Shown here: positions 17,473 to 28,343 of the stretch, piece by piece
Position numbering within the stretch: position 1 is the stretch's first letter
Layout of the letters: each line of letters starts with the position of its first letter
Source: Gammaproteobacteria bacterium
GTDB taxonomy: Bacteria > Pseudomonadota > Gammaproteobacteria > VBWC01
Direction of reading: 5' to 3'
NCBI GenBank assembly: GCA_006218035.1
Contig: VBWC01000005.1
Coordinates: 14,226 to 78,225, forward strand
DNA: 64,000 nucleotides
Notes under the pieces: model-generated
Database searches by the model: none
What the model was told of the DNA's origin: nothing
The model's input: the letters and a program-made list of their open reading frames with translations, nothing else
Made by a program: the position numbers and the translations under genes

Positions 17473-18807
17473 TTAGAGAATATACCGGCTCAGATCTTCG
17501 TCCTGCGCCAGTTTGCTCAGTTCGCGATCGACGTAGGCGGCATCTATCGTGACATGCTCGCCGGACTTGTCGGGCGCGACATACGAAATACCTTCGAGCA
17601 ATCGCTCCATCACCGTATGCAACCGCCGCGCGCCGATGTTTTCGGTGCGCTCGTTGACCTGCCAGGCGATTTCCGCAATACGCTTGAGGCCGTCCTTGGT
17701 GAATTCGAGTGTCACGCCCTCGGTGGCGAGCAACGCCCGATACTGCTCGGTCAGCGACGCATCGGGCTCGGTGAGTATGCGCAGGAAATCGTCGGCGGTC
17801 AGCGCGTCGAGTTCAACGCGGATCGGCAGCCGGCCCTGCAGCTCCGGGATCAGGTCCGACGGCTTGGCCAGATGAAACGCGCCGGAGGCGATGAACAGGA
17901 TGTGGTCGGTCCTGACGACGCCGGATTTCGTCGACACCGTGCAGCCTTCCACCAGTGGCAGCAGGTCGCGCTGCACGCCTTCGCGCGACACGTCCGGGCC
18001 GCTGTGCTCGGAGCGCCGCGCGATCTTGTCGATCTCGTCGAGAAACACGATGCCGTTCTGTTCGGCGTTGTGCAGCGCCTTGGCCTTCAGCTCGTCTTCG
18101 TTGAGAAGTTTTGCGGCTTCTTCATCGGTGAGCGCCTTGAATGCATCCTTGACGCGCAGTTTGCGCGAGCGGGTGCGGTTGCCGCCGATATTCTGAAAGA
18201 TATTCTGCAACTGCCCGGTCATTTCCTCCATGCCGGGCGGTGCCATGATCTCCACGCCGACCGGTGAGACGCTCAGCTCGATCTCGATCTCCTTGTCGTC
18301 GAGATCGCCTTCACGCAGTTTCTTGCGGAATTTCTGTCGTGTCGACGAGGCGTCATCGCTGTGCGGTTCGCGTGCGAAACCGACGCTGCGCGCCTGCGGC
18401 AGCAACACATCGAGGATGCGTTCCTCGGCCGCTTCCTCGGCGCGCGGACGGACCTTCTTCAACTCTTCCTCGCGTGTCATCTTCACCGAGATATCGACGA
18501 GGTCGCGGATGATGGATTCGACATCGCGGCCCACGTAACCGACCTCGGTGAACTTGGTCGCCTCGATCTTGATGAACGGCGCTTTGGCAAAGCGCGCCAG
18601 ACGCCGTGCGATCTCGGTTTTGCCGACGCCGGTGGGTCCGATCATCAGAATATTCTTCGGCGTGATCTCGTTGCGCAGCTCGTCCGGAACGTGCTGGCGG
18701 CGCCAGCGGTTACGCAGCGCAATCGCGACCGCGCGTTTCGCGGCCGTCTGCCCGACGATATGCTTGTCCAGTTCCTGGACGATTTCCCTGGGTGTCATGT
18801 CCGACAT
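17473..18807 (-). CDS. hslU: HslU, ATPase subunit of the HslVU protease
   Basis: This 444-residue AAA+ unfoldase has the Walker A motif GPTGVGKT at 57-64, the pore loop GYVGRD near 90-95, a variable I-domain at about 110-245, and the Walker B DEID at 257-260. The C-terminus ([15 protein letters not shown]) matches the tail that docks into HslV. HslU hexamers unfold substrates and feed them to HslV in the cytoplasm. It follows hslV by six bases, so the two are cotranscribed. Confidence 0.97.
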   Translation of the reverse strand: MSDMTPREIVQELDKHIVGQTAAKRAVAIALRNRWRRQHVPDELRNEITPKNILMIGPTGVGKTEIARRLARFAKAPFIKIEATKFTEVGYVGRDVESIIRDLVDISVKMTREEELKKVRPRAEEAAEERILDVLLPQARSVGFAREPHSDDASSTRQKFRKKLREGDLDDKEIEIELSVSPVGVEIMAPPGMEEMTGQLQNIFQNIGGNRTRSRKLRVKDAFKALTDEEAAKLLNEDELKAKALHNAEQNGIVFLDEIDKIARRSEHSGPDVSREGVQRDLLPLVEGCTVSTKSGVVRTDHILFIASGAFHLAKPSDLIPELQGRLPIRVELDALTADDFLRILTEPDASLTEQYRALLATEGVTLEFTKDGLKRIAEIAWQVNERTENIGARRLHTVMERLLEGISYVAPDKSGEHVTIDAAYVDRELSKLAQDEDLSRYIL

Positions 18808-18813
18808 AAGAAG

Positions 18814-19362
18814 TTATTCCGTGGTGGTGGCCAGCTCTTCGAGCGTCAGGTTGTGGTTGGTGTACAGGCAGATGTCGGCCGCGATGCCGAGCGCGGCCTC
18901 GACGATCGCGCGCGCGTCGAGCTGGGTATTATTCAGCAACGCGCGCGCCGCGGCCTGCGCGTAAGGTCCGCCGGAGCCGATCGCCATCAGGCTGTCTTCC
19001 GGTTCAATCACATCGCCGTTGCCCGAGATGATCAGCGACGTTGTCCTGTCGGCGACGGCGAGCAGCGCCTCAAGGCGGCGCAGCATGCGGTCGGTGCGCC
19101 AGTCCTTGGCGAGCTCGACGGCCGCGCGGGCCAGGTTGCCGGAATACTTTTCGAGTTTCGCCTCGAAACGTTCGAACAGCGTGAAGGCATCGGCAGTGCC
19201 GCCGGCGAAGCCGGCGATAACACGGTCGTTATACAAGCGCCGCACCTTGCGCGCATTGCCTTTCATGATGGTATTGCCGAGTGACACCTGGCCATCACCG
19301 CCGATGACCACCGTGTCGTTGCGGCGTACCGAAAGAATTGTCGTACCGCGAAACTGTTCCAA
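18814..19362 (-). CDS. hslV: HslV, proteasome-like peptidase subunit
   Basis: This 182-residue peptidase starts with TTG in [12 protein letters not shown]. The catalytic N-terminal threonine is exposed after removal of six residues (at TTIL). [20 protein letters not shown] and the [11 protein letters not shown] segment are standard. The TTG was chosen because it gives the exact family N-terminus and follows GAGG with nine bases between; the open frame upstream runs into a palindromic repeat. Two HslV hexamers form the proteolytic core capped by HslU. Confidence 0.95.
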   Translation of the reverse strand: MEQFRGTTILSVRRNDTVVIGGDGQVSLGNTIMKGNARKVRRLYNDRVIAGFAGGTADAFTLFERFEAKLEKYSGNLARAAVELAKDWRTDRMLRRLEALLAVADRTTSLIISGNGDVIEPEDSLMAIGSGGPYAQAAARALLNNTQLDARAIVEAALGIAADICLYTNHNLTLEELATTTE

Positions 19363-19423
19363 TGTCAGATACCTCGTTACCAAAGGGAACGGTAAAAGAT
19401 GCGCACAAAAGCCGTTTGAACGT

Positions 19424-19514
19424 TCCTTCTCCCTTAGGGAGAAGGACAGGATGAGGGGACAGGTTACCGTAATGCCTCCCCTCACCCCCACCACTCGCCC
19501 GGAGGGAGAGGGGT
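19424..19514. repeat. REP-like palindromic repeat (family A) upstream of hslV
   Basis: Contains the hairpin ccttctccc/ggagaagg, then gatgagggg and cccctcaccccc facing cggagggagagggg. It is related to the copy inside the methyltransferase gene (7268-7356) and to that at 58255-58367. The remainder of the xerC-hslV gap (19363-19685) has no gene. Confidence 0.75.
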
Positions 19515-19533
19515 TAACGCCGATGCGATCAAG
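19507..19533 (-). promoter_or_regulatory. Possible heat-shock (sigma-32-like) promoter of hslVU
   Basis: On the minus strand CTTGATC is followed after 13 bases by CCCCTCT, resembling the sigma-32 consensus CTTGAAA and CCCCATNT. It lies about 145 bases before the hslV start. hslVU is heat-shock controlled in E. coli. The second element lies within the palindromic repeat, so the match may be chance. Confidence 0.25.
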
Positions 19534-19685
19534 TTACCAAACCGGTCCACAATAAACAGGTTGATTCCCGAAACTGTTTGCTCCCGAAAAGGGAAGTGAT
19601 TGTACCCGATCCGTCGAAAAGAAAAAAAACGTACCGGATCTGCCGTAATTACCACGTCGCCATCGGTTACATGGCGGCCAGTTAA

Positions 19686-20603
19686 CTATTTTTCAAGCTT
19701 GCCCGGTTTGCGTTGCGCCCGGGGATGGGCCTGATCATAAACCTTGGTCAGATGCTGGAAATCGAGATGGGTGTAGATCTGTGTGGTCGAGATGTCGGCG
19801 TGCCCGAGCAACTCCTGCACCGCGCGCAGGTTACCGCTCGATTCGAGCAGATGGCTGGCAAACGAATGACGCAGCATGTGCGGATGTACGTGCTGTTCCA
19901 GCCCGCGCCGTTGCGCCCACTGTCGTACGCGCTGCTGGATCGCGCGCGGCGTCAGTGCGCCGCCGGCGCGGCTGACGAACACGGTGCCGGTCTCCGGTGC
20001 CGCGATCAACGGCCGCAGCTTGTACCACGCCCGTAGCGCGGTGACCGCGTGGCGGCCGACCGGTACTACGCGGGTCTTGCGGCCCTTGCCGGTCACGCGC
20101 ACGGTCTGATCGGCCAGATCGATATCGCTGATGGCCAGCGTCGCCAGCTCCGCCAGGCGCAACCCGGACGAGTAGAACAACTCCATGATCGCCAGGTCGC
20201 GCGTCGATAAGGTGTCTGTGGGGTCGAGGGCGAGCAACGTGCCGACCTGGTCGGCATCCAGCGTTTTCGGCAGTTTGCGCGGTGTCTTCGGTGCGCTGAC
20301 GCCGGTGGCGGGATTGCGCGTGGCCGCGTTTTCGCGCAGCAAAAAACGGTAGAAGGTGCGCAGCGCCGACAGGCGCCGCTGCAGGGAGCGGCCGCTCAGG
20401 CCGCGGCGATGTTGCGCGGCGACGTAGGCGCGCACGCCGTGCGTGTCCAGCGCCTGCCAGCCCGGAATGCCCTGCCCGGCGCAAAAGTCGACGACGGTAT
20501 CCAGGTCGTGGCGGTAACCGGTTACGGTCAGCGGCGACACGCGCCGCTCATTGGCCAGATGAGCGAGAAACCGTGCTACCCAGTTGCGTTCGTCGTCCTG
20601 CAC
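19686..20603 (-). CDS. xerC: XerC tyrosine recombinase
   Basis: A 305-residue tyrosine recombinase with all catalytic residues visible: R149 (GLRLAEL), K173, H242 and R245 ([10 protein letters not shown]), H268 (LLGHAD) and the nucleophile Y277 (TQIYTH). The N-terminal SAM-like DNA-binding domain spans about residues 5-90. XerC with XerD resolves chromosome dimers at dif. Its place after DUF484 and before hslV, as in many gammaproteobacteria, shows it to be the housekeeping recombinase and not a mobile-element integrase. Confidence 0.95.
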   Translation of the reverse strand: MQDDERNWVARFLAHLANERRVSPLTVTGYRHDLDTVVDFCAGQGIPGWQALDTHGVRAYVAAQHRRGLSGRSLQRRLSALRTFYRFLLRENAATRNPATGVSAPKTPRKLPKTLDADQVGTLLALDPTDTLSTRDLAIMELFYSSGLRLAELATLAISDIDLADQTVRVTGKGRKTRVVPVGRHAVTALRAWYKLRPLIAAPETGTVFVSRAGGALTPRAIQQRVRQWAQRRGLEQHVHPHMLRHSFASHLLESSGNLRAVQELLGHADISTTQIYTHLDFQHLTKVYDQAHPRAQRKPGKLEK

Positions 20604-20673
20604 CGCGCGCCTCCGGCTGGAAGTTCAACGTTCAAGATTGCAAGTTTAAAGTTGAAAGGTTCGTCCGTAACTT

Positions 20674-21396
20674 CTACGCCGTCGGCTCGATGCGCAAATA
20701 AACCTTGAAGACACGACTCAGGACTTCGCTGAGCTGGGTCAGGAACACCGTGCCCATGCCCGGCTGGAAGCGGTCCTCGCTGCTGCTGCCGATGGTCACC
20801 AGGCCGAAACAGCCGTTGGCGTTGAGCGGGATGAGTGCGAACGATGTCAGCTTCTCCATCTCGCCGCACAGGTACGCGAGTTGCTCCGGCGTCAGGCGGC
20901 CGCATAGCGGCTGGCCGCGCTCGCATACCTTCTGCAGCGCTGCGAGGCGCGGATCATGTTGCTCGATAAACGTCGCGTCGAGCGCCTCGATGGTCGACGC
21001 CAGCGCGCCTTTTTTTGGTTTGGCGAACAGGTGGATCGCGACGCGATCCGCCTTGAAATCCTCGCACAGGCCCTGCTTCAGCGTTTCCAGCAGGTCATCC
21101 AGTCCGGCCGCGTCCATCAGCGCCAGCGTCAGCCGGTGGATGCGGTTGCTGAGATTCTCGTTATCACGCGCGATATGCACCAGCTCGCGCAGTTCGTGAC
21201 GGATGCGGCGGTTCTGGTCGCGCAGGATGGAGACCTGGCGCTCGACCAGCGAGGTGGCATTGCCGGGGTTATGCGGTAAGGTCAGGTCGGCCAGCAACGC
21301 GCTGTGTTGCGCGAAGAAATTCGGATGCGCGCGCAGATATTCGGCGACGGCCTCTTCTTCGCTGCTGGTGGCGTCGTGCTGCTGGTGTGTGCTCAT
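20674..21396 (-). CDS. DUF484 family protein (GAF-like)
   Basis: A 240-residue protein with the DUF484 N-terminus ([19 protein letters not shown], then LTLPH and ATSLVERQV) and a GAF-like C-terminal half ([18 protein letters not shown]). Residues about 50-90 look coiled-coil ([17 protein letters not shown]). Its function is unknown; it always sits between dapF and xerC in this gene order. It starts in an ATGA overlap with the dapF stop, so it is translationally coupled. Confidence 0.9.
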   Translation of the reverse strand: MSTHQQHDATSSEEEAVAEYLRAHPNFFAQHSALLADLTLPHNPGNATSLVERQVSILRDQNRRIRHELRELVHIARDNENLSNRIHRLTLALMDAAGLDDLLETLKQGLCEDFKADRVAIHLFAKPKKGALASTIEALDATFIEQHDPRLAALQKVCERGQPLCGRLTPEQLAYLCGEMEKLTSFALIPLNANGCFGLVTIGSSSEDRFQPGMGTVFLTQLSEVLSRVFKVYLRIEPTA

Positions 21397-22223
21397 AGCT
21401 CAATGGTCCCCTCGTAAACGCTGGTGGCCGGGCCGGTCATCCATATCGGATCGTTATTGCCCTGCCAGCTTACCTGTAATGACCCGCCACGCAACTCGAC
21501 CGTGACGGTTTCGTCCAGCAGCGCGTTATGGTGGCCGACGACCACGGCCGCGCAGGCGCCGCTGCCGCAGGCCAGCGTCTCGCCGACACCGCGTTCGAAT
21601 ACCCGCAGCCGGATGCGGCGCGGGTCGATGATCTGCATGAAGCCGACGTTGACTCTTTTGGGGAAACGCTCGTGGTGTTCGATGCGCGGCCCGAGCGTAT
21701 CGACCGGCGCGGTATCGACGTTGTCCACCTGTAACACGGCGTGCGGGTTGCCGATGGAAACGACACTGACGGTGACCAGCTGGCCGTCGACCGACAGCGT
21801 ATAGCGCGGCGCGGTTTCGTCGGCCAGAAACGGGACCTGCGCCGGTTCGAAGCGCGGGAAGCCCATGTTGACCGTGACCAGGCCGTCGTCCTCGATACGG
21901 GTATAGATCAGGCCGCCGGGGGTCTCGAGCGCGACCATGCGCTTGTCGGTCAGGCCGTGTTCGGCGACGAAGCGCGCGTAGCAGCGCGCGCCGTTGCCGC
22001 ACTGTTCGGCCTCGCTGCCATCGGCATTGAAAATACGGTAACGAAAATCGGCGTCGGGCGAGCGTGCCTTTTCGACCATCAGCACCTGGTCGCAACCAAT
22101 GCCGAAATGACGGTCAGCGACAAAGCGTATCTGTTCGGGGGTGAGCGAGACGGGCTGGCTGACGCCGTCGAGCACGACGAAGTCGTTGCCCAGGCCGTGC
22201 ATTTTGGTGAACTTGAGCCGCAT
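21393..22223 (-). CDS. dapF: DapF, diaminopimelate epimerase
   Basis: A 276-residue enzyme that converts LL- to meso-diaminopimelate for lysine and peptidoglycan synthesis. The two catalytic cysteines are C75 (EQCGNGARC) and C219 (LACGSGACA). The start [15 protein letters not shown] is the family N-terminus, so the ATG at 22223 was used rather than the longer frame from 22283. The gene leads the coupled dapF-DUF484 pair and lies 53 bases after the CDF transporter gene. Confidence 0.97.
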   Translation of the reverse strand: MRLKFTKMHGLGNDFVVLDGVSQPVSLTPEQIRFVADRHFGIGCDQVLMVEKARSPDADFRYRIFNADGSEAEQCGNGARCYARFVAEHGLTDKRMVALETPGGLIYTRIEDDGLVTVNMGFPRFEPAQVPFLADETAPRYTLSVDGQLVTVSVVSIGNPHAVLQVDNVDTAPVDTLGPRIEHHERFPKRVNVGFMQIIDPRRIRLRVFERGVGETLACGSGACAAVVVGHHNALLDETVTVELRGGSLQVSWQGNNDPIWMTGPATSVYEGTIEL

Positions 22224-22276
22224 CGCTAGACTGTGCCCGCTGTGTCCTGTCGCTGCGTAAGGGTACCAGCGGCAGT

Positions 22277-23269
22277 CTACCACGCCGACCGGCTTTTACC
22301 ATCTTGACCGAGGTATTCGGGAGTATCCGCGCAGGGGTGGCAATACTCGCCCGGCGCCGCGGCATGCGGCGTTTCGCTGACCGCCGCATCGAGCTCCGGT
22401 TGCAGGGTGACGTGGTCGATATCGAAGCGCCGGTGGAGCAGTTCCCGCAGCGTACCGAGCGTCGCGTCCCAGTCGTTGAAGTGCGGCACGACGACGTGCG
22501 ATGACAGTCCGGTGCGGCCGGACGACAGCGTCCAGACGTGCAGGTCGTGCACCGACAGCACGCCGCGCACGCCGGCCATCGCGCCGCCGACCTCGCGGGT
22601 ATCGATCTCGGCGGGCGCCCCTTCCATGATCACGTGCAACGCATCGCGCAGCAGCCGTACGCTGCCGAACAGAATCAGCGCGCAAATCAATAACGACAGG
22701 ATCGGATCGATCGGTGTCCAGCCGGTAAACCAGATCACCGCGCCGGCGATCAGGGTCGCGACCGAACCGAGCAGGTCGCCGAATACATGCAGCAGCGCGG
22801 CGCGGGTATTGAGCGTTTTTTCGCCGTGACTGAGGCGCAGCGCCACCAGCACGTTGACCAGCAGACCGAGCGCCGCAATCAGCATGACGATGCCGGCCGT
22901 GACCGGCTGGGGCGAGCGCAGCCGGTCGACGGCGGTGACGACGATCGCGGTGACGATCAACAACATGAACAGGCCGTTGATCAGCGCCGCGATGACATCG
23001 GCGCGGCCCAGCCCGAAGGTGTGACGCGCCGAGGGCGGTTTCCTGGCGATCCGCGCGGCGACGGCGGCCAGTCCGAGCGCGGTGGCATCGGTCACCATGT
23101 GACCGGCATCGCCGAGCAGGGCCAGCGATCCGGACCACCAGCCGCCGAGGGCCTCCACGCCGGCAAAGGCCAGCGTCAGGACCAGCGCCTGCGTCAGCCG
23201 CGCCTGTGAGTCCGCGGCATGTCCGTGATGGTGGCCGTGGTGATGCCCGTGATGATGTGCTTGTTGCAT
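22277..23269 (-). CDS. Cation diffusion facilitator (CzcD/ZitB-like) zinc exporter
   Basis: This 330-residue inner-membrane protein starts with a histidine-rich tail ([13 protein letters not shown]) and has six predicted helices. The metal site residues are visible in [12 protein letters not shown] (HxxxD, helix 2) and [10 protein letters not shown] (HxxxD, helix 5). The C-terminal cytoplasmic domain contains [12 protein letters not shown], as in CzcD. It exports Zn(II) or related ions in exchange for protons. The C-terminal end bears an extra CHPC segment. It is oriented with dapF and may be cotranscribed. Confidence 0.92.
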   Translation of the reverse strand: MQQAHHHGHHHGHHHGHAADSQARLTQALVLTLAFAGVEALGGWWSGSLALLGDAGHMVTDATALGLAAVAARIARKPPSARHTFGLGRADVIAALINGLFMLLIVTAIVVTAVDRLRSPQPVTAGIVMLIAALGLLVNVLVALRLSHGEKTLNTRAALLHVFGDLLGSVATLIAGAVIWFTGWTPIDPILSLLICALILFGSVRLLRDALHVIMEGAPAEIDTREVGGAMAGVRGVLSVHDLHVWTLSSGRTGLSSHVVVPHFNDWDATLGTLRELLHRRFDIDHVTLQPELDAAVSETPHAAAPGEYCHPCADTPEYLGQDGKSRSAW

Positions 23270-23354
23270 CGCTATCCTTGACCGCTCATATTAGATTATC
23301 AGCGCGCCCGGCTGTCACCGCAAGGCGGCCGGCTAACCAACGGAGCGACCGTAC

Positions 23355-23750
23355 ATGGCAGAACTGACCCGCAAGCAGACCGACGAGCTGAAACAGCTGC
23401 TCGACCGGCGTCATCAGGAGCTGCGCGCCGACGTGCGGCAGGAACTGGCGGACAGCGGCGATGAGCGTTTCACCGAATTGACCAGCAGCGTGCGGGACAT
23501 CGGCGAGGAATCGACGACGGCGGTGTTAGCGGACGTCAATCTGTCGCTGATCAATCGTCACACCCACGAGATGAACCAGATCGAACGCGCACTGCAGCAT
23601 ATCGAGCGCGGCGATTATGGCATCTGTGTCGACTGCGGGGCGGATATCCCGTTCGAACGCTTGCAGGGATATCCGGTCGCGGAGCGCTGCGTGTCTTGTC
23701 AGGGCCGCTACGAAAAAACCCACCTGAGTCACGCCACCCCGCGGTTGTAG
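23355..23750 (+). CDS. DksA/TraR-family C4 zinc-finger protein
   Basis: A 131-residue protein with a helical coiled-coil N-terminal half and a C4 zinc finger (CVDCG with CVSCQ) at about 107-131. DksA proteins insert into the RNA polymerase secondary channel. The usual acidic DxxDxA tip is replaced by LADVNLSLINRH, so it may be a DksA-like paralog (YbiI/DksA2 type) and not the canonical ppGpp partner. ATG follows CGGAGCGA. It is transcribed away from the CDF gene. Confidence 0.85.
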   Translation: MAELTRKQTDELKQLLDRRHQELRADVRQELADSGDERFTELTSSVRDIGEESTTAVLADVNLSLINRHTHEMNQIERALQHIERGDYGICVDCGADIPFERLQGYPVAERCVSCQGRYEKTHLSHATPRL

Positions 23751-23774
23751 CCGGCGAGCGCCGCCCCGTGTCGA

Positions 23775-24323
23775 TCAGAAGTGCGGCTTCTCCGGCAACG
23801 CCTTGTAGCGCTTGATGGATTCCACGATTTCCAGTTTCGCGTCGGCTGCCGGGGCCCAGCCCTCGACCTTGACCCACTTGTTGGGCTCCAGGTCCTTGTA
23901 GTGCTCGAAGAAGTGGGCGATCTGCGCCAGCAGATACTCCGGCAGGTCGGTCGCCTCGTTGATGTTCTTATATAAAGGTGTCAGCTTGTTGACCGGTACG
24001 GCCAGGATCTTGGCATCGATGCCGGACTCGTCGGTCATCTTCAGTACGCCGACCGGCCGGCAACGGATCACCGAGCCGCTGATCAGCGCGAACGGCGATA
24101 CCACGAGCACGTCGACCGGGTCGCCGTCTTCCGACAGCGTATGCGGCACATAGCCGTAGTCGCACGGGTAGTACATCGCGGTGCTCATGAAGCGGTCGAC
24201 GAACATCGCGCCAGTGGTCTTGTCGACCTCGTACTTGACCGGTTCGCTGTGCGACGGAATTTCGATAATGACGTTAATATCGTCCGGAATGCTGCGGCCG
24301 GAGTCGACCCTGTCCAGATTCAT
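23775..24323 (-). CDS. ppa: Soluble inorganic pyrophosphatase (family I)
   Basis: A 182-residue family I pyrophosphatase. The active-site strand [11 protein letters not shown] and the metal motif DGDPVDVLV are intact, with a further KILAVPVNK. It hydrolyses cytoplasmic PPi to phosphate. It lies divergent to the membrane pyrophosphatase gene, sharing a 271-base control region, so the cell has both an energy-wasting and an energy-saving route for PPi close together. Confidence 0.96.
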   Translation of the reverse strand: MNLDRVDSGRSIPDDINVIIEIPSHSEPVKYEVDKTTGAMFVDRFMSTAMYYPCDYGYVPHTLSEDGDPVDVLVVSPFALISGSVIRCRPVGVLKMTDESGIDAKILAVPVNKLTPLYKNINEATDLPEYLLAQIAHFFEHYKDLEPNKWVKVEGWAPAADAKLEIVESIKRYKALPEKPHF

Positions 24324-24594
24324 ACGGCTAATCCTCTGTGGTGCCTGTGAAAAGGGGGCGGATTATAGCCCAACCGGACCGCGATGAAAACGAACGCCCT
24401 TGGCTGTCAGGGGGGAATTCCCGGGCACCGTTTGTATACGGGTGCTGTGCTTTCAAATCCCGGCCACCCACCCTACAATCGAACGGCGCCGTCGTCTGCC
24501 GATGACGGTGTGCGACGTCAATAACAAGAATATCCGGGTCCGTGCCGCTCGCGGCGCTTCACATGTCGATGGTTCGAATATGGGAGGGGATTCA

Positions 24595-26601
24595 ATGAGT
24601 GCTGCTGGTCTGCTGCCGTTGCTGTTCGGTATTTTTGGGTTGTACGCCGCCTTCCGTGTCTTCCGCCTGGTGCTGGCTTATCCTGCGGGTGAGGGTAAGG
24701 TCGCGAAGATTGCCGCGGCGATCCACCTCGGTGCGATGGTGTTCATGAAGCGCGAATACCAGGTGCTGGGTATTTTCGTTGCGGTCGTTTTCGTGCTCCT
24801 GGTGATATTCCTGGGATGGGGTACCGGCTTCGCGTTCATGATCGGTGCGCTGGCCTCGGCATCCGCCGGTTATATCGGTATGTACACCGCAACGCAGGCC
24901 AATTCGCGCACCACGGTTGCCGCCCACAACGAAGGCGCAGCCACGGCGCTGACGGTGGCGTTCTTCGGTGGTTCGATCATGGGGATCACGGTGGCGTCGA
25001 TGGGCCTGCTCGGGCTCGGCTTCCTGTATTTGCTGTTCGGCGGAGATCCGCAAACCGCCCACGTCATTCACGGCTTTGGCATGGGCGCGTCCAGCGTGGC
25101 GCTGTTTTCACGGGTCGGCGGCGGAATATTCACCAAGAGCGCCGACGTCGGCGCCGATCTGGTCGGCAAGATCGAGGCCGGTATCCCGGAGGACGACCCC
25201 CGTAATCCCGGCGTTATCGCCGATAACGTCGGCGATAACGTCGGCGATGTCGCCGGCATGGGCTCCGATATATTTGAATCCTATTGCGGCGCGATCATTG
25301 CGACGATCGCCATCGCGACGACGCTGCACCCCGACATGTTGCAGCAGCTGGGGGATCAGGCGCACCTGATGTTTCTGCCGCTCGCGCTGGCGTCCGTCGG
25401 CCTGCTGTGTTCGCTGGGCGGGATTGCGCTGGTGCGGAGGTTTTCGGCGAAATCGCCGGAGGTGGCGCTGCGTATCGGCACGATGGGCGCGTCGGTGATC
25501 TTCATCATTGCGGCCCTGTTGTTGATTGCTATCGTCGATGTGACCTTCAAGGTCTGGATAGCCGTGCTGTCCGGCGCGGTGGGCGGCATCATCATCGGGC
25601 TCGTCACCGAGTATTACACCGGCGGTGCGCCGGTGCGGCGTATCGCCCGCGCCGGTGAAACCGGTCCGGCCACCGTCATGATCAGCGGCCTCGCCATCGG
25701 TATGCAGTCCGTGGCGATTCCGATGCTGACGATCTGCGCGATCATTTTCGTGGCCAGCGAAATGGTCGGCCTATACGGCGTCGGCATCGCCGCAGTCGGC
25801 ATGCTGGCGACCGTCGGCATTACGATGGCGATCGATGCCTATGGTCCGGTGGCGGATAATGCCGGCGGTATCGCCGAGATGGCCGGTCTCGGTGCCGAGA
25901 CGCGCAAGATCACCGATTCGCTGGATGAACTGGGCAACACCACGGCAGCGATAGGCAAGGGCTTCGCGATCGGCGCGGCGGCACTGGCGGCGCTCGCCAT
26001 CATTGCCGCGTTTGTCGAAACGGTATCGCTGCATCATCCGGGATTCGAACTGCAACTCAATAACCCGCGCGTGCTGATTGGCATGTTCCTAGGCGGCATC
26101 TTCCCGCTCGCCGTGTCGGCGATGACGATGACCGCGGTCGGCGATGCCGCGTTCGACATGATCAAGGAGATTCGCCGGCAGTTCCACGAGATACCGGGAC
26201 TGCTCGAAGGTACCGCCGAACCGGACACCGCGCGCTGCGTCGACATCGCGACGAAGGCCGCATTGCGGCGCATGGTACCGCCGGGCGTGCTGGCGGTTAC
26301 AGCTCCGGTCGTGGTGGGGTTCATCCTGGGGCCGGAGGCGCTGGGCGGCATGTTGGGCGGCGCGTTGCTCGGCTGTGTGATGATGGCGTTGATGATGGCC
26401 AACGCCGGCGGTGCCTGGGACAACGCCAAGAAATATGTCGAGAAGGGCAATCTCGGCGGCAAGGGCTCTGACGTCCATAAGGCGGTGGTCGTTGGTGATA
26501 CCGTCGGTGATCCGTTCAAGGATACGGCGGGTCCGTCGATGAATATTTTGATCAACGTGATGGCGATCGTCAGCCTGGTGATCGCGCCGCTGCTGGCCTG
26601 A
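24595..26601 (+). CDS. hppA: HppA, membrane-bound ion-pumping pyrophosphatase
   Basis: A 668-residue protein with about 16 membrane helices. The substrate site is marked by DVGADLVGK at 184-192, followed by [15 protein letters not shown], and by [19 protein letters not shown] at 447-452 has alanine where potassium-independent enzymes carry lysine, so this is predicted to be the potassium-dependent type; whether it pumps protons or sodium cannot be told. ATG 24595 follows GGGAGGGG. It couples PPi hydrolysis to ion transport across the inner membrane and is followed by a strong terminator. Confidence 0.95.
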   Translation: MSAAGLLPLLFGIFGLYAAFRVFRLVLAYPAGEGKVAKIAAAIHLGAMVFMKREYQVLGIFVAVVFVLLVIFLGWGTGFAFMIGALASASAGYIGMYTATQANSRTTVAAHNEGAATALTVAFFGGSIMGITVASMGLLGLGFLYLLFGGDPQTAHVIHGFGMGASSVALFSRVGGGIFTKSADVGADLVGKIEAGIPEDDPRNPGVIADNVGDNVGDVAGMGSDIFESYCGAIIATIAIATTLHPDMLQQLGDQAHLMFLPLALASVGLLCSLGGIALVRRFSAKSPEVALRIGTMGASVIFIIAALLLIAIVDVTFKVWIAVLSGAVGGIIIGLVTEYYTGGAPVRRIARAGETGPATVMISGLAIGMQSVAIPMLTICAIIFVASEMVGLYGVGIAAVGMLATVGITMAIDAYGPVADNAGGIAEMAGLGAETRKITDSLDELGNTTAAIGKGFAIGAAALAALAIIAAFVETVSLHHPGFELQLNNPRVLIGMFLGGIFPLAVSAMTMTAVGDAAFDMIKEIRRQFHEIPGLLEGTAEPDTARCVDIATKAALRRMVPPGVLAVTAPVVVGFILGPEALGGMLGGALLGCVMMALMMANAGGAWDNAKKYVEKGNLGGKGSDVHKAVVVGDTVGDPFKDTAGPSMNILINVMAIVSLVIAPLLA

Positions 26602-26616
26602 CATCCGGGGTGGTTG

Positions 26617-26650
26617 AAAAAGCCGGCGGTCTGGCCACCGGCTTTTTTTA
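26617..26650 (+). terminator. Rho-independent terminator after hppA
   Basis: The arms agccgg and ccggct, extended by two more pairs past one mismatch, close a five-base loop, with an A-run before and seven T after. It begins about 15 bases beyond the hppA stop. Confidence 0.85.
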
Positions 26651-26786
26651 TAGGAGCACCAAAAAATCCCGCGATGAAGTTTTCAGGCAGCCGTCACGCA
26701 AGTAACCGGATAATCGACGCCCGACCCCTGTATGCACTCTTCCCCTCGCCGTACGGGATCCCTATATAAAATAAATTAGCGGTCCC

Positions 26787-28055
26787 TTAGGTCTTTACTT
26801 CGAACTTCGCCTTGAGCTTTTTCGGTACGGCGATGTTCTTCAGCGTTACGTACTGCGGCAGGCCGTTTTTATACGGCGGGTAATCCTCGCCACGGATCAA
26901 CGGTGAAAGATAGCGGCGGCATTTCTCGGTGATGTGGAAGCCGTCTTTCGTGATGAAATCGCGCGGCATGAATTTCTCGACGTTGGCGACATCGGCCAGA
27001 TTGGCGACACCGATAGCCCAGCGGTACGGCTTGTCGGATTTGCGCACGATCGTCGGCATCACGGCGTTCCTGCCTTTCAGCGCGAGTTCCACGGCTGCCT
27101 TGCCGACCGCGTAGGCCTGATCGACATCGGTCTTCGATGCAATATGCCGTGCCGCCCGCTGCAGATAATCGGCCACCGCCCAATGGTATTTGTAGCCCAG
27201 GTGACTCTTGATGAGTTGGGCGATCACCGGTGCGGCACCGCCGAGCTGGGCGTGCCCGAAGGCATCGCGCGTACCGGCCTCGGCGAGGAATTTTCCGTCG
27301 GCGTTCTTGACCCCTTCGGACACGACTATCGCGCAGTAGCCGTATTTCTTGACCGAGCGGTCGACCCTTTCCAGCAGCTTCTTTTCATCCAGCGCGATTT
27401 CCGGGAACAGAATGACCTGCGGCGCGTCGCCGTCCTTTTCCGCGGCCAGCCCGCCCGCGGCGGCTATCCAGCCGGCATGGCGGCCCATGACTTCCAGCAC
27501 GAAAATCTTGGTCGAGGTCTTGGCCATGGACGCGACATCGAACGCCGCCTCGCGTATCGACACGGCGACATATTTGGCTACCGAGCCGAAGCCCGGGCAG
27601 TTATCGGTGATCGGCAGGTCGTTGTCGACGGTCTTGGGAATGCCGACACAGATGATCGGATAGCCGAGCTTCTCGCCGATCCGGGAAACCTTGTGCGAGG
27701 TATCCTGCGAATCGCCGCCGCCGTTGTAGAAGAAATAGCCGATATTGTGCGCCCGCATGACCTCGATCAGCCGTTCATATTCGGCCCGGTTTTCCTCGAG
27801 GCCCTTGAGCTTGTAGCGGGCGGAGCCGAACGCGCCGGCCGGGGTGTGGCGCAACGCCGCGATGGCCGCGGCGGAGTCCTTGCCGGTATCAATCAGATCC
27901 TCGGTCAGCGCGCCGATGATGCCGTTGCGGCCCGCATAGACCTTGCCGATCCTGTCCTTGTGCTTGCGGGCGGTTTCGATCACGCCACAGGCGCTGGCAT
28001 TGATGACGGCGGTCACGCCGCCGGACTGGGCGTAGAACGCGTTTTTCCTGGACAT
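26787..28055 (-). CDS. pfp: Pyrophosphate-dependent 6-phosphofructokinase
   Basis: A 422-residue PFK-A-family enzyme. GGGDS at 112-116 has aspartate where ATP enzymes have glycine, and PKTVDND at 140-146 has the lysine typical of PPi-users; D144 should be the catalytic base. It phosphorylates fructose 6-phosphate reversibly with PPi. The ATG at 28055 follows GGAAGGAG and gives the usual N-terminus MSRKNAFYAQSGG. In Methylococcus capsulatus a pfp gene is linked to hppA, and the same association is seen here, tail to tail. Confidence 0.93.
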   Translation of the reverse strand: MSRKNAFYAQSGGVTAVINASACGVIETARKHKDRIGKVYAGRNGIIGALTEDLIDTGKDSAAAIAALRHTPAGAFGSARYKLKGLEENRAEYERLIEVMRAHNIGYFFYNGGGDSQDTSHKVSRIGEKLGYPIICVGIPKTVDNDLPITDNCPGFGSVAKYVAVSIREAAFDVASMAKTSTKIFVLEVMGRHAGWIAAAGGLAAEKDGDAPQVILFPEIALDEKKLLERVDRSVKKYGYCAIVVSEGVKNADGKFLAEAGTRDAFGHAQLGGAAPVIAQLIKSHLGYKYHWAVADYLQRAARHIASKTDVDQAYAVGKAAVELALKGRNAVMPTIVRKSDKPYRWAIGVANLADVANVEKFMPRDFITKDGFHITEKCRRYLSPLIRGEDYPPYKNGLPQYVTLKNIAVPKKLKAKFEVKT

Positions 28056-28343
28056 CGTGTGTTGGCTCCTTCCCGTTTTGGCTGTTGTTGCGCTGAACCA
28101 CTCCGGCATGGCGCCGGCAGCTAGGCATTCTGCCTGTTTGTCGCGCGCCCGTCATCCGTGCCCGGGCCGCCGCTGTTGCGAGTTCGTTGACTACGTCGTC
28201 GACACAATGTAGCGTAGTCAGCGGTTGGAATGAGTATCGGCGGCGCGCGCAAGGATTTTGTGCGGAATGAGTAAGCTGCTGATCGATAGATAGAATTAAT
28301 AAGAAACAGTGTACCAATCCTGCCTGACGGAGTAACTATCGCC

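Noticed and set aside
17434-19284. Two long plus-strand frames opposite hslU and hslV
   Set aside because: Both mirror conserved protease genes and carry no recognisable motif.
19686-20603. The tyrosine recombinase as integrase of the defence island
   Set aside because: Its neighbours (dapF, DUF484, hslV) and sequence show housekeeping XerC, and it lies about 10 kb from the island.
26934-28124. A 396-codon plus-strand frame opposite pfp
   Set aside because: Antisense to a well-supported enzyme gene, with no recognisable domain or ribosome site.
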